From positions 1 to 14,263 of the forward strand of contig JAUVOZ010000034.1 in assembly GCA_030598885.1 (NCBI GenBank): a stretch of 14,263 nucleotides of DNA, in the 5' to 3' direction. Within the stretch, counting starts at the first letter, position 1; every line of letters begins with the position of its first letter. The notes under the pieces are model-generated. The model did not search any database and was not told the DNA's origin. It worked only from the letters and a program-made list of their open reading frames with translations. The DNA comes from Anaerolineae bacterium (GTDB lineage: Bacteria; Chloroflexota; Anaerolineae; Anaerolineales; E44-bin32). Of this stretch, positions 7,004-14,263 are shown in pieces. The position numbers were made by a program, and so were the translations under genes.

Positions 7004-8368
7004 ATGACCAATACCGGTCCCGAACGGACGCCTGCGTCGTTGGTGTCCAGGTGGAAAACCGCCCGTCAATTGCAACCTTGGATGAGGCTCTTTTCAGGCG
7101 ACTTCGCTCTCAAAGGCTACCTCTCTGCAGTTGATCAAGGTCTTATCAGCATCACAAATTTCCTGGCCTCCGTCTTCCTCGCCCGGTTAGTAAGCCCACA
7201 ACAATTCGGTGTTTACGCAGTCGGTTTCCTGCTGCTCCACCTGGTAAGGGCAATACAAGAAGGCTTAGTCGTACAGCCAATGAGTTCCATCGGAGCGGTG
7301 ATGGATCAACCGACCTTCCGTCGTTATGCAAGCAACGTGGCTATGATCCAACTGGCTCTCGCAGTGGGATTGTCGATGGCTGCAGCTATAGGAGGTCGGC
7401 TCCTGACCGTGATGGGGAATGATGTGGCAGGTCCGACACTTTTCTCACTATGGTTTGTGTTCCTCACATGGCAACCACAGGAATTTATCCGTCGGACTTT
7501 CTACACACGCGGGGAGCTTCCAAGTGCCATATTGAACACCGCAGTATCGAGTGTAGTGCGGTTGAGCGCACTCTGGTTATTCGCCCAGCAGACTACGTTG
7601 AGCGGGCAAGCTGGCTTGCGTGCTATCGCTTGGGGCTCCCTGGCGGCATTGATCCTCGGGTTATGGCAGGCTCGTCGGTATTGGGTTTTGCAGGGTTTAA
7701 ATCCGCTGCAGGCGGGATTACGCAATTGGAAATTCGGCCGCTGGGTGTTGGGAGCAACGGTGGCAAATTGGTTCACGCTGGAGGTATATCCAATCATGGC
7801 GGCTGGGTTGATCAGTTTTGCCGCTGCGGGTGCCTACAGAGCGCTCCAGACTGTTGTAGCACCGGTGCATGTGCTTCTTAGGGCAATTGATACCTTATTA
7901 ACACCAAGGATAGCCTTACTCTATCATCAGGCAGGACATCGCGGATTAGGTCGAGCACTCCGGCTAACCTATCTGATCGCCGGTGTGCCGATTCTGGGGC
8001 TGCTTGTTTTTGCCTCGCTATTTCCCGCGCCTATCCTTCAGCTTCTATATGGTGATACTTACCTTGGCTATCATCAGGGCCTTGCTATTGTGGCCATCTT
8101 CTACGGCTTGTGGTTCGCTTATTGGCCGCTTCAAACCGCTTTCAAGGCCATCCACCTGACCCTACCAATTTTCATTGCCAATATGGCTGCTATTGCCAGT
8201 ATGTTCACCATAGGATTGTGGGCAATTCATCGTTGGGGGTTGTATGGCACGATAGGCGGTCAAGCGCTAAATGCCCTCATTGTTGGTCTGGTCTTGTGGG
8301 TAAGTTGGGTGGTGGTCGTTCGTAGAGAGCGGGATGCGAATTCCAAATCGCAGCCAGCGACGCGGTAA
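7004..8368 (+). CDS. Polysaccharide/oligosaccharide flippase (Wzx/MATE-like membrane protein)
   Basis: The 454-residue protein is very hydrophobic, with about 12 or more predicted membrane segments. Its opening after a soluble N-terminus of about 45 residues (ALKGYLSAVDQGLISITNFL, then SVFLARLVSPQQFGVYA) is typical of polysaccharide-export flippases of the MOP superfamily. Such proteins flip lipid-linked sugar units across the cytoplasmic membrane. The convergent sugar-phosphate transferase supplies a matching first step, so the two probably serve one surface polysaccharide. AGGAG lies 13 nt before the ATG, longer than optimal, and a weak GGA is adjacent; no better start was found. The last 34 codons overlap the antisense end of the transferase gene (8267-8368). 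The spacer before it (6912-7003) shows no convincing terminator, so read-through from the 3D gene is possible. Confidence 0.85.
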   Translation: MTNTGPERTPASLVSRWKTARQLQPWMRLFSGDFALKGYLSAVDQGLISITNFLASVFLARLVSPQQFGVYAVGFLLLHLVRAIQEGLVVQPMSSIGAVMDQPTFRRYASNVAMIQLALAVGLSMAAAIGGRLLTVMGNDVAGPTLFSLWFVFLTWQPQEFIRRTFYTRGELPSAILNTAVSSVVRLSALWLFAQQTTLSGQAGLRAIAWGSLAALILGLWQARRYWVLQGLNPLQAGLRNWKFGRWVLGATVANWFTLEVYPIMAAGLISFAAAGAYRALQTVVAPVHVLLRAIDTLLTPRIALLYHQAGHRGLGRALRLTYLIAGVPILGLLVFASLFPAPILQLLYGDTYLGYHQGLAIVAIFYGLWFAYWPLQTAFKAIHLTLPIFIANMAAIASMFTIGLWAIHRWGLYGTIGGQALNALIVGLVLWVSWVVVVRRERDANSKSQPATR

Positions 8369-9475
8369 GCGTCCGTTCCAATCCTTTCTCCAACGCAGCC
8401 AAAACACAAGTAGAAAAGCGAGCATTATTAGTTTGATATCGAAGCCAAGACTGGCGTAACGACCGTAAAGGCGGTCGTAACGCAACTTTTGCCTCGGAGT
8501 GATGTAATAGCTGCCTGCTACCTGAGCCAACCCAGAAATTCCGGGACGGATACGGTGTCGTTCGGCAAACTCAGGCATTTCTTTCAGGTAGGCATGGACT
8601 ATGACTGTTCGCTGTGGACGTGGTCCGACAAAACTCATGTCACCACGCAGGATATTGAGCAACTGCGGCAACTCATCGAGAGCGGTTTTGCGTATTAAAC
8701 GACCAATGAGCAGTACACGCTCATCTTCCTCGCTCGCCATGATTGGTCCTGTGTTGATCTCGGCGTCCCGCACCATGGTACGGAACTTGAATTGATGGAA
8801 GTTCACACCACCCATGCCAACGGAGTTCTTTATGAATACGAGCGGACCAGGATCCTCAAGCCAGATCAGCAATGAAATCATCATCCAAATAGGGGTGGAA
8901 ACGATAAGTCCTAGGAGGGATAAGCCAAGATCAAACATGCGTTTCGCAGTGAAATTCTGTGGTGGATTGCCTATTACCTTCAAATGACACTGCTGCACAT
9001 CAAGTTTGATTGCGTCGGTTGGTGGGTAGTTGTTCTCCCACAAGCCTTCATCAAGTCCTGTTGCTAGTAATCCACCCAGGAATGCTCCGGGTAGGGCGGC
9101 TGCCATAGGCAGCAAGGCCAAGCGGGAGGGACTGTGTAACAGTATTGACATTACCCGGATGGAGGCTAAGCACATACTGATAATGAAACCGAGCCTGTAT
9201 GGCCAGGCTCGACCAATATATGGTGCCAAACCTGCCAAAGTTCGTTCAACTGCTAGGGCCAATAGCATATGAATAGTCAACAGCGCCAAGGCGATTAAGA
9301 AGGTGGTCTTGTTTATTGCTTGTTCTGATACTGCATCGATGGTGAAGGGTATCCAATGCCAGGCTAGCAGGGACAGGGCTAAAGATAATGCCAGATGAAA
9401 TGCCGATCTCAGCGGTTTTGGCCATGAGAACCCAACTGCTTTATTTGAACCCCCCTCATTTTTCTTTTCACTCAT
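8267..9475 (-). CDS. Polyprenyl-phosphate sugar-1-phosphate transferase (initiating enzyme of polysaccharide synthesis)
   Basis: The 402-residue protein has about four N-terminal membrane segments (to about residue 140), a short cytosolic linker, and the catalytic domain of bacterial sugar transferases. Seen in order: KRMFD (179-182), a re-entrant hydrophobic segment (184-206), EDPGP (207-211), FKFRTM (229-234), the catalytic Asp267-Glu268 dyad in RKTALDELPQLLNIL, GDMSFVGPRP (278-287) and RPGISGLAQVAG (310-321). The enzyme transfers sugar-1-phosphate from a nucleotide sugar to undecaprenyl phosphate at the inner face of the membrane. Which sugar is not readable. The tail after WLRWRKDWNGR is about 33 residues longer than I expect, is hydrophilic, and is the part that overlaps the flippase gene in antisense. 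AAGGG 9 nt upstream supports ATG 9475. Confidence 0.92.
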   Translation of the reverse strand: MSEKKNEGGSNKAVGFSWPKPLRSAFHLALSLALSLLAWHWIPFTIDAVSEQAINKTTFLIALALLTIHMLLALAVERTLAGLAPYIGRAWPYRLGFIISMCLASIRVMSILLHSPSRLALLPMAAALPGAFLGGLLATGLDEGLWENNYPPTDAIKLDVQQCHLKVIGNPPQNFTAKRMFDLGLSLLGLIVSTPIWMMISLLIWLEDPGPLVFIKNSVGMGGVNFHQFKFRTMVRDAEINTGPIMASEEDERVLLIGRLIRKTALDELPQLLNILRGDMSFVGPRPQRTVIVHAYLKEMPEFAERHRIRPGISGLAQVAGSYYITPRQKLRYDRLYGRYASLGFDIKLIMLAFLLVFWLRWRKDWNGRLPRRWLRFGIRIPLSTNDHHPTYPQDQTNNEGI

Positions 9476-9547
9476 TAAGTCATACCCTTGTCAATCACGA
9501 TCAAAGGTCACATATCTATTAAAAAAGCCATCTGGTAATTGTGGTGT

Positions 9548-9739
9548 TTAGACAAAAGGTCGTAACTGCCCGATCATACCTTGCCATTTGTGCCAGGTCA
9601 AACACAATGTGGAAATGGTTGCTGAAAGATCGGTTTCAAAGGTGGGTGCCAACGCCAACTCACCGTGATATACTTCCGCGGTTACGGGTGGTAAATTTCG
9701 AGTTCGTTGGATACTGACCTTCCAACTTTTTAGGGAACT
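9548..9739 (-). other. Open stretch without a start codon; possible gene remnant
   Basis: The 296-bp spacer between the sugar transferase and LCP genes contains no credible complete gene. On the minus strand one frame stays open for 63 codons between TGA 9742-9740 and TAA 9550-9548. It contains well-formed protein-like text (VTAEVYHGELALAPTFETDL, then SATISTLCLTWHKWQGMIGQ). It has no ATG or GTG near its beginning and no Shine-Dalgarno, so it may be the 3' scrap of a lost gene or a chance opening. I do not recognise the family. Confidence 0.25.
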
Positions 9740-9771
9740 TCACTAAGATCTAACGGAATACCATAATCAAA

Positions 9772-10887
9772 ATGACAATGACCCTACTTAGGAAAAAGTC
9801 GGTTTACATCATAGTTGGAGTAGTTTTACTCTTTGGGGTGAGCCTGGCGGCATATGTATTTGTATTTAAGAATTGGAATGAACCTCTTGGTCCGGAGTTG
9901 GAGCTGCCGACATTAACACCAATCTCACCCTCTCCTACACCGACGGAAGCGCCTCCTTCGCCCGTGCCTGAAATCTTGGAGGAAACCATAATCGCCAACC
10001 CGGAGCCGACTTCAACGCCTAAGCCTCATTGTGGCGGTCCACAGACCATGATTGTCCTGGCGATTGGAGCGGATAGTCGAAGCAATGATTACAATTATGG
10101 TCTAGCAGATGTGTTACGAATCATAAGGATAGATTTTGTAACTCCTAAGGTTTCTGTACTCTCGCTACCGCGCGACTTGTGGGTTGAGATACCCGGCATC
10201 TCAGACCATTATGGCATTACCCACGGCAAGCTCAACCAGGCCTATTTCTACGGCAATCCTGGCATGGGATATTACGACGGACCAGGTGCAGGTCCTGGGC
10301 TCTTAGCGCGTACGCTGGATCTAAACTTCGATTTGCGTGTCGATCATTACATCGCAGTGAATATGCTTACATTCGTTAAGATCGTCGATGCTGTAGAGGG
10401 TATCGATATATACTTGTCTGAGGCGGTTGATGGACGCCCGGTGGATGATAAGACGGAGGATATGGGTTACTTCCCAGCAGGGCAGCATCATTTTAGTGGT
10501 GACCAGGCATTAAGATTCTCTCGCATTCGCAAACGTGATTCCGTTTTCCATCGAATGGACCGGCAAACTCAAGTATTGTGTGCGTTGAGTGATAAGTTAC
10601 TTAGCCCATCGGTGATAACGGATATTCCTGAAATCGTTTCAGCCTTCTACGGTCAGGTGCTAACTGACCTTAGCTTAGCGCAGTTGAGCCAGTTGATCTG
10701 CCTCGCACCAAAGGTGGAAATGAAAAATCTGCTCTTTGCTAGTATACCGCGGGAGCATTTTAGCCAGTCTATTAATGAGGAGGGGACTTTTATCTGGGAT
10801 ACAGACTTCGACGTTATCCGATCCTATATCGCTGATTTTGTGGCTGGCGTGTGGCCCACAGAGCCCAAGGAGCCGTCCTGTCCGTGA
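9772..10887 (+). CDS. LytR-CpsA-Psr (LCP) family glycopolymer ligase
   Basis: The 371-residue protein has one membrane anchor (about 11-31), a Thr/Pro/Ser linker (about 46-85) and an extracytoplasmic LCP domain (about 90-360). LCP enzymes move a polyprenyl-pyrophosphate-linked glycopolymer onto peptidoglycan or another acceptor. Key residues are present: Asp101 and Arg103 in IGADSRS, Asp113 in LADVLRII, Arg134-Asp135 in SLPRDLWVEIP, and the lipid-phosphate arginine cluster RFSRIRKRD (248-256) with RMDRQ (261-265). The fold order also matches (HGKLNQAY at 151-158). The domain probably attaches the polysaccharide started by the neighbouring sugar transferase; this is context inference. No Shine-Dalgarno stands out before the ATG at 9772, and an ATG at 9778 is an equally possible start. 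The 222 bp after the gene (10888-11109) hold nothing I can name. Confidence 0.9.
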   Translation: MTMTLLRKKSVYIIVGVVLLFGVSLAAYVFVFKNWNEPLGPELELPTLTPISPSPTPTEAPPSPVPEILEETIIANPEPTSTPKPHCGGPQTMIVLAIGADSRSNDYNYGLADVLRIIRIDFVTPKVSVLSLPRDLWVEIPGISDHYGITHGKLNQAYFYGNPGMGYYDGPGAGPGLLARTLDLNFDLRVDHYIAVNMLTFVKIVDAVEGIDIYLSEAVDGRPVDDKTEDMGYFPAGQHHFSGDQALRFSRIRKRDSVFHRMDRQTQVLCALSDKLLSPSVITDIPEIVSAFYGQVLTDLSLAQLSQLICLAPKVEMKNLLFASIPREHFSQSINEEGTFIWDTDFDVIRSYIADFVAGVWPTEPKEPSCP

Positions 10888-11109
10888 GGGCATACTTCAG
10901 CATAGCTTACATATTGTATTTATGACTGCACTGATAAATGCCCAAGAGCGAGAAAGGGTAATGCCTCCTTTTCCTATTGACAGTTGTTGTTTTAGCAGAC
11001 TCAACTATTCGACAACCCATTACACAACAAAAATACTCCTCAAGCCAGGGAAGCAGGCTTTATGAACGTTTTTATTTGCTGGACAAGAGTCGAGACCTAG
11101 AAATAGCTC

Positions 11110-11493
11110 ATGCATCGACTGTGGCTTCATTTCCGGTTATTGGCAATAATTCTGACCCTGGGTGCCTGTGGGCCGTCCGGTTCCCCCGAACGTGCGGTCA
11201 TTAAGTACATTGAGGCACTGGTGGAAGCTGACTCTGTGCGTGCAGTCAATCTCGCCTGCACGGCTTGGGAGGAGCAGGCTCGCACTGAAGCTGACTCCTT
11301 TGAGACGGTAGACGCCAGGCTTGAAGGTTTGGTTTGTACGGAAGGCGAACAGGTAGACGAATTCACTATTGTGACCTGCCAGGGTGTCATCCGGGCGATG
11401 TATGATGGTGAGCTTCAGGATCTAAATCTGGATCGGCGAGCCTACCAGGTACTGTTGGAGGATGGTGAGTGGAGGATGTGCGGTTACAAGTAG
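11110..11493 (+). CDS. Small lipoprotein of unknown function
   Basis: The 127-residue product begins with a short basic N-terminus, a hydrophobic run and the lipobox LTLGAC, so Cys20 should be lipidated and the protein anchored outside the membrane. The mature part has an N-terminal helix-like region (SPERAVIKYIEALVEADSVR), four more cysteines (50, 76, 90 and 124) that could form two disulfides, and strand-like segments ending in YQVLLEDGEWRMCGYK. The general pattern resembles NTF2-like/DUF4878-type lipoproteins, but this is weak. No good Shine-Dalgarno precedes the ATG; a poor TTGCTG-16 bp-TAGAAA pair ends just before it. It lies 14 bp before the microprotein gene and may be part of the same transcript and machine. 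Confidence 0.75.
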   Translation: MHRLWLHFRLLAIILTLGACGPSGSPERAVIKYIEALVEADSVRAVNLACTAWEEQARTEADSFETVDARLEGLVCTEGEQVDEFTIVTCQGVIRAMYDGELQDLNLDRRAYQVLLEDGEWRMCGYK

Positions 11494-11507
11494 GGGTGGG
11501 CTGAAAC

Positions 11508-11627
11508 ATGCTTGGTCGGATTTTCTCGCGTGAAAACCTGCTCGCATTAGCGCTTTGCCTAATTGTGCTGGCAGTAATCATCTTTACCTCAGATACTTCA
11601 CCTGAGTGGATTTATCAGGCCTTCTGA
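11508..11627 (+). CDS. DltX-like membrane microprotein with C-terminal acyl-shuttle motif
   Basis: This 39-residue gene starts at ATG 11508 behind a G-rich Shine-Dalgarno (AGGGGTGGG, about 7 nt away) and ends at TGA 11625-11627. The product has Arg4 and Arg8, one membrane helix (about 11-28, LLALALCLIVLAVIIFT) and a short outer tail ending exactly in W34-I-Y36-Q-A-F39. By the positive-inside rule the tail faces out. DltX of Gram-positive bacteria has the same layout and ends in F-I-Y-N-x-F. There the MBOAT DltB loads the acyl group on the tyrosine, and the SGNH-like DltD takes it on to teichoic acid. Here the stop overlaps the MBOAT start (TGATG) and an SGNH gene follows. The similarity in motif, topology and gene order is seen; the function is inferred. 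Confidence 0.8.
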   Translation: MLGRIFSRENLLALALCLIVLAVIIFTSDTSPEWIYQAF

Positions 11628-13051
11628 TGTCCCTGATCCACGTCTCTGTTTTTAGTCTAGTCGCTACCCTGATTGGCACCTCGAGGAATAGCCGGTGGCG
11701 AGGGTGGGGGTTACTGACGGGAAGCGTGCTGGCGATCTACTGGCTGCAACCGGCTACCCCTGTGCGGCATTTCGACTTCTGGTTGCCTACAATCGCGCTT
11801 GCGCTGACTATCTTTGTATGGGTGGCTACGCATAGGAAAAGATCATTCGATATTCGGTCGGAAATCTTCACTGCATTGGTAATCGCCGCGTTAGTTCTTG
11901 GTGTAGGTTTCACCCGTTATCTAACAATCGGCTGGCACCTAACACAAACCCGACCGCCAAGCACGCTTAACATCCTAGTTGCACTCATCGGGTTTGGACT
12001 GATTTCATTCCTGCTTTTGAGGATCCGCCGAGAATCTCGATTGGGTCTCTGGCTGCTAGCGTTCCTGATACTTGGTTTGTTCATCATAATTAAGTCAGAT
12101 CAGTTGGCAACATGGGCCAGCCGCGCAGCTCGGGTTTGGACTGGTCAATTTCCAGAATTAGCGAGCAGTGCGGATGTGAGCTGGTTGGGCTTTTCCTATT
12201 TAGCACTCCGCCTGCTACACACTCTACGGGATCAGACCACGGGCCGGCTTCCGGCACTGTCGCTGCAGGAATACGTCACCTACGTGATATTCTTCCCCGC
12301 GCTTACCGCCGGTCCTATCGACCGTGCGGACCGGTTTGTCCGTGATTTACGCGCTGCCAGACGCATCACAGCAGTGCACGTCGTCGAGGGTGGCACCCGA
12401 ATCGTATTCGGCCTTTTTAAGAAATTCGTTCTGGCGGACTCCTTGGCGATCATCGCACTAAATTCAGCCAATGCACTTCAAGTCAAGTCTTCCTTGTGGT
12501 TGTGGATTCTTCTATACGCCTACGCAGCTCAAATCTACCTCGACTTTAGCGGCTACACAGATGTTGCAGTCGGGATCGGGCGCCTAGCCGGTATTGAACT
12601 TCCGGAGAATTTCGATCGACCCTACCTGAAACCGAACATCGTTGCTTTCTGGAATAGTTGGCACATCACCATGGCTAAGTGGTTTCGGGCATACTTTTTC
12701 AACCCGCTAACCAGGTTTTTCCTACGAAGTAAACATAAACTGTCACCGTGGATGGTGATATTCCTGGCTCAACTCAGCACGATGGCTCTGATCGGTTTAT
12801 GGCATGGTGTTACCTGGAACTTCCTGGTCTGGGGAATTTGGCATGGGCTGGGGCTTTACATACATAATCGCTGGGTGGCTTTTCTCAAGGCACGCTCGCA
12901 TGTCCTTCCACCAAGTTTGTACTCGAACCGGGGGTTAAAGGCGGCGAGTGTTCTGCTGACCTTCCACTTCGTTACTATCGGGTGGGTCTGGTTCGCCTTG
13001 CCGGAAATTGGTTTGTCTATGACCGTCCTCGGCCGCTTGTTTGGGATGTGA
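11627..13051 (+). CDS. MBOAT-family membrane-bound O-acyltransferase (AlgI/DltB-type)
   Basis: Counted from ATG 11627 the protein has 474 residues and about a dozen membrane segments. It carries the AlgI/DltB signature: DFSGYTDVAVGIGRLAGI, PENFDRPY, FWNSWHITMAKWFRAYFF (His346), then GLWHGVTWNFLVWGIWHG, with His393 and His406; one of the histidines in this last block should be the catalytic one. MBOATs of this group move an acyl group from an intracellular thioester through the membrane to an outer acceptor. The C-terminus (LGRLFGM) has no fused shuttle motif, which fits a separate microprotein doing that job. An open frame extends to GTG 11606, but the ATG overlapping the microprotein stop (TGATG) with AGG 8 nt upstream is the better start. 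The SGNH gene begins 4 bp after the stop. The donor is unknown, since no DltA or DltC homologue is in view. Confidence 0.92.
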   Translation: MSLIHVSVFSLVATLIGTSRNSRWRGWGLLTGSVLAIYWLQPATPVRHFDFWLPTIALALTIFVWVATHRKRSFDIRSEIFTALVIAALVLGVGFTRYLTIGWHLTQTRPPSTLNILVALIGFGLISFLLLRIRRESRLGLWLLAFLILGLFIIIKSDQLATWASRAARVWTGQFPELASSADVSWLGFSYLALRLLHTLRDQTTGRLPALSLQEYVTYVIFFPALTAGPIDRADRFVRDLRAARRITAVHVVEGGTRIVFGLFKKFVLADSLAIIALNSANALQVKSSLWLWILLYAYAAQIYLDFSGYTDVAVGIGRLAGIELPENFDRPYLKPNIVAFWNSWHITMAKWFRAYFFNPLTRFFLRSKHKLSPWMVIFLAQLSTMALIGLWHGVTWNFLVWGIWHGLGLYIHNRWVAFLKARSHVLPPSLYSNRGLKAASVLLTFHFVTIGWVWFALPEIGLSMTVLGRLFGM

Positions 13052-13055
13052 ACCA

Positions 13056-14216
13056 ATGGTGAATAGGGTTGGCTCTACCTATTTCAATAGACCTTTCGTA
13101 TGGCGGACAGTGGGAATTGTGCTGCTTAGAGCTTTAGTGCTCTTTGTCGTTCTGAATCTGGTCTATGCTCTTTTAAACCCGTTGGCATTTCTGGGACAGA
13201 TTTCGCTCTATAACCTGCTCTATCCAGGACGGTCGCGCTTGCCATATGGCAGCGACCCCAAACGATCATATAACCTGACCATCACCCAACTGGAGGCCAT
13301 GCTGGCTTCGCACGAGATTCATAGAACAAGTAAGACGGGTGATGAGTACCGGGTGTTGATCTTAGGTGATTCCTCTGTCTGGGGTTTTTTACTCAAACCA
13401 GATCAAACTCTATCAGCGAGGATTAATTCTTCCGATTATCGTACTTCTAGCGGTAGAAGAGTACGCGCATTCAACCTGGGGTATCCCACAATGTCGATTA
13501 TCAAGGATCTCCTGCTCCTGGAGCGCGGTTTGCGTTATCAGCCTGACCTTATTATATGGTTCGTAACGCTTGAATCGCTTCCAACCTGGAAACAACTCGA
13601 CTCACCCATTACTCAAAGAAATCCTGGACCGACACGGGGGTTGATCCAGCGCCATGATATTCGACTCGACCCTCAAGACGAGAAATTCTTGGACTTATCA
13701 TTTTGGGATCGGACCATCATTGGGCAGCGCAGGCAGCTTGCTGACCTGGTCCGTCTCCAGTTGTATGGCGCGATGTGGGCTTCCACGTCTGTTTACCATC
13801 ATATCCCATAAACATATAATCGACTCGTAGTTGATCTTCCTGCTGACGATACTTTCCAGGGATTAGGACCTGGTGAGTTGACGGCTGACGACTTAGCATT
13901 CGATGTAATGGCAGCCGGGTTTGAGCAGGCCGGAGATGTTCCGGTGCTGCTGGTCAATGAACCGATCTTCATCAGCCAGGGAATGAACAGCGATATTCGC
14001 TACAATTCATATTACCCGCGTTGGGCGTATGATGAGTACCGACATATGTTAGCGGAGCAATGCCTGGAGCAGGGGTGGGAAATTCTGGATCTTTGGGACG
14101 TACTATCATCCAATGAATTCACTGAGAGCGCTATTCATTACTCGCCCGCAGGTGTTGAGCAGGTATCTAGCTTGCTCGGTGTGGCCATCCTGCAACGTGC
14201 CAATCGCATTCCATGA
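13056..14216 (+). pseudogene. SGNH-family acyltransferase/esterase gene interrupted by an in-frame TAA
   Basis: A single frame runs from ATG 13056 to TGA 14214-14216 (386 codons) and is broken only by TAA at 13809-13811 (codon 252). Both sides fit one protein. The N-terminal part has a membrane anchor (about 13-42), the block I motif LGDSSVWG with nucleophile Ser106, NLGYPT, and WFVTLESL. After the stop the frame continues with LVVDLPADDTFQGLGPGELT, VPVLLVNEPIFIS, YYPRWAYDEYR, and IHYSPAGVEQV, where His361 is the likely catalytic histidine. This is the layout of DltD/AlgJ-type partners of MBOATs, which place the acyl group on the polymer outside the cell. The residue three before the His is Ser rather than Asp. 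Without read-through the product lacks its catalytic His. A CAA-to-TAA change would explain the stop. A TTG start at 13041 is possible but less likely. Confidence 0.8.
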
Positions 14217-14232
14217 GGAGAGATAGAAGTTC

Positions 14233-14263
14233 GTGAGTGAAGCGAAATTTACTACTCGAAACC
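14233..14263 (+). CDS. Start of a downstream gene, cut by the window edge
   Basis: A GTG at 14233 opens a frame (VSEAKFTTRN) that runs off the right edge. AGGAG at 14216-14220 overlaps the SGNH stop codon and lies 12 nt before the GTG, with GAAG closer. The position 16 bp after the SGNH gene suggests it belongs to the same transcript. Ten codons are too few to identify it. Confidence 0.4.
   Translation, partial: MSEAKFTTRN

Noticed and set aside
10977..10982. Perfect TTGACA -35 box before the small lipoprotein
   Set aside because: No acceptable -10 hexamer lies 16-18 bp downstream, so it is not called as a promoter.
11606..11626. GTG start for the MBOAT gene
   Set aside because: It has no Shine-Dalgarno and lies inside the microprotein gene; the ATG at 11627 overlapping that gene's stop is better supported.
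13041..13055. TTG start giving five extra residues to the SGNH protein
   Set aside because: It overlaps the MBOAT gene without need and has no better ribosome site than ATG 13056.
13809..13811. Recoding of the SGNH stop as an amino acid
   Set aside because: The codon is TAA, not the TAG or TGA used for pyrrolysine or selenocysteine, and no recoding element is visible; mutation or error is simpler.

Overview
The window reads as a chromosomal segment of a Chloroflexota (Anaerolineae-like) bacterium. This rests on the gene families and on style: lipoproteins and anchored proteins with long Thr/Pro-rich linkers after the membrane segment, an FmdB-type zinc ribbon, a DUF348/G5/3D wall protein and an AlgI/DltB-type MBOAT beside an SGNH protein. 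It is inference without a database search. No rRNA, tRNA, CRISPR array or intact transposase was seen.

Left part (1-5.3 kb, all minus strand). A compact three-gene run is read right to left: an S10 serine carboxypeptidase, an HD-domain phosphohydrolase and an ADP-forming acyl-CoA synthetase that runs off the left edge. Upstream of the run lies a decayed C-terminal scrap of a DUF885-family gene (two in-frame stops). It sits directly behind, and in the same frame as, a Thr/Pro-linker lipoprotein gene with a good promoter. Next come two tandem copies of a palindromic, MITE-like repeat (about 4.76-4.98 kb) and a small FmdB-type zinc-ribbon gene.

Middle and right part (5.5-14.26 kb). Most of this looks devoted to the cell envelope: a membrane-anchored DUF348/G5/3D protein that appears to be made from a nearly leaderless message, a polysaccharide flippase, an initiating sugar-phosphate transferase on the opposite strand whose 3' end overlaps the flippase by 102 bp, and an LCP-family glycopolymer ligase. 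These are followed by a compact run on the plus strand: small lipoprotein, 39-residue membrane microprotein, MBOAT, SGNH protein, and the start of a further gene.

The most interesting part is this last run. The microprotein at 11508-11627 is easily missed. It has one membrane segment with an inside-positive N-terminus and ends exactly in W-I-Y-Q-A-F. That matches the aromatic-x-Tyr-x-x-Phe 'acyl shuttle' C-terminus of DltX, which carries acyl groups between the MBOAT DltB and the SGNH-like transferase DltD. It is translationally coupled (TGATG) to the MBOAT, and the membrane-anchored SGNH gene follows 4 bp later. I infer a DltX-B-D-like three-part machine that acylates a surface polymer, with no DltA or DltC in view. 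In this strain the SGNH gene carries a single in-frame TAA at codon 252, so the system may be broken here, or the stop may be a sequencing error.
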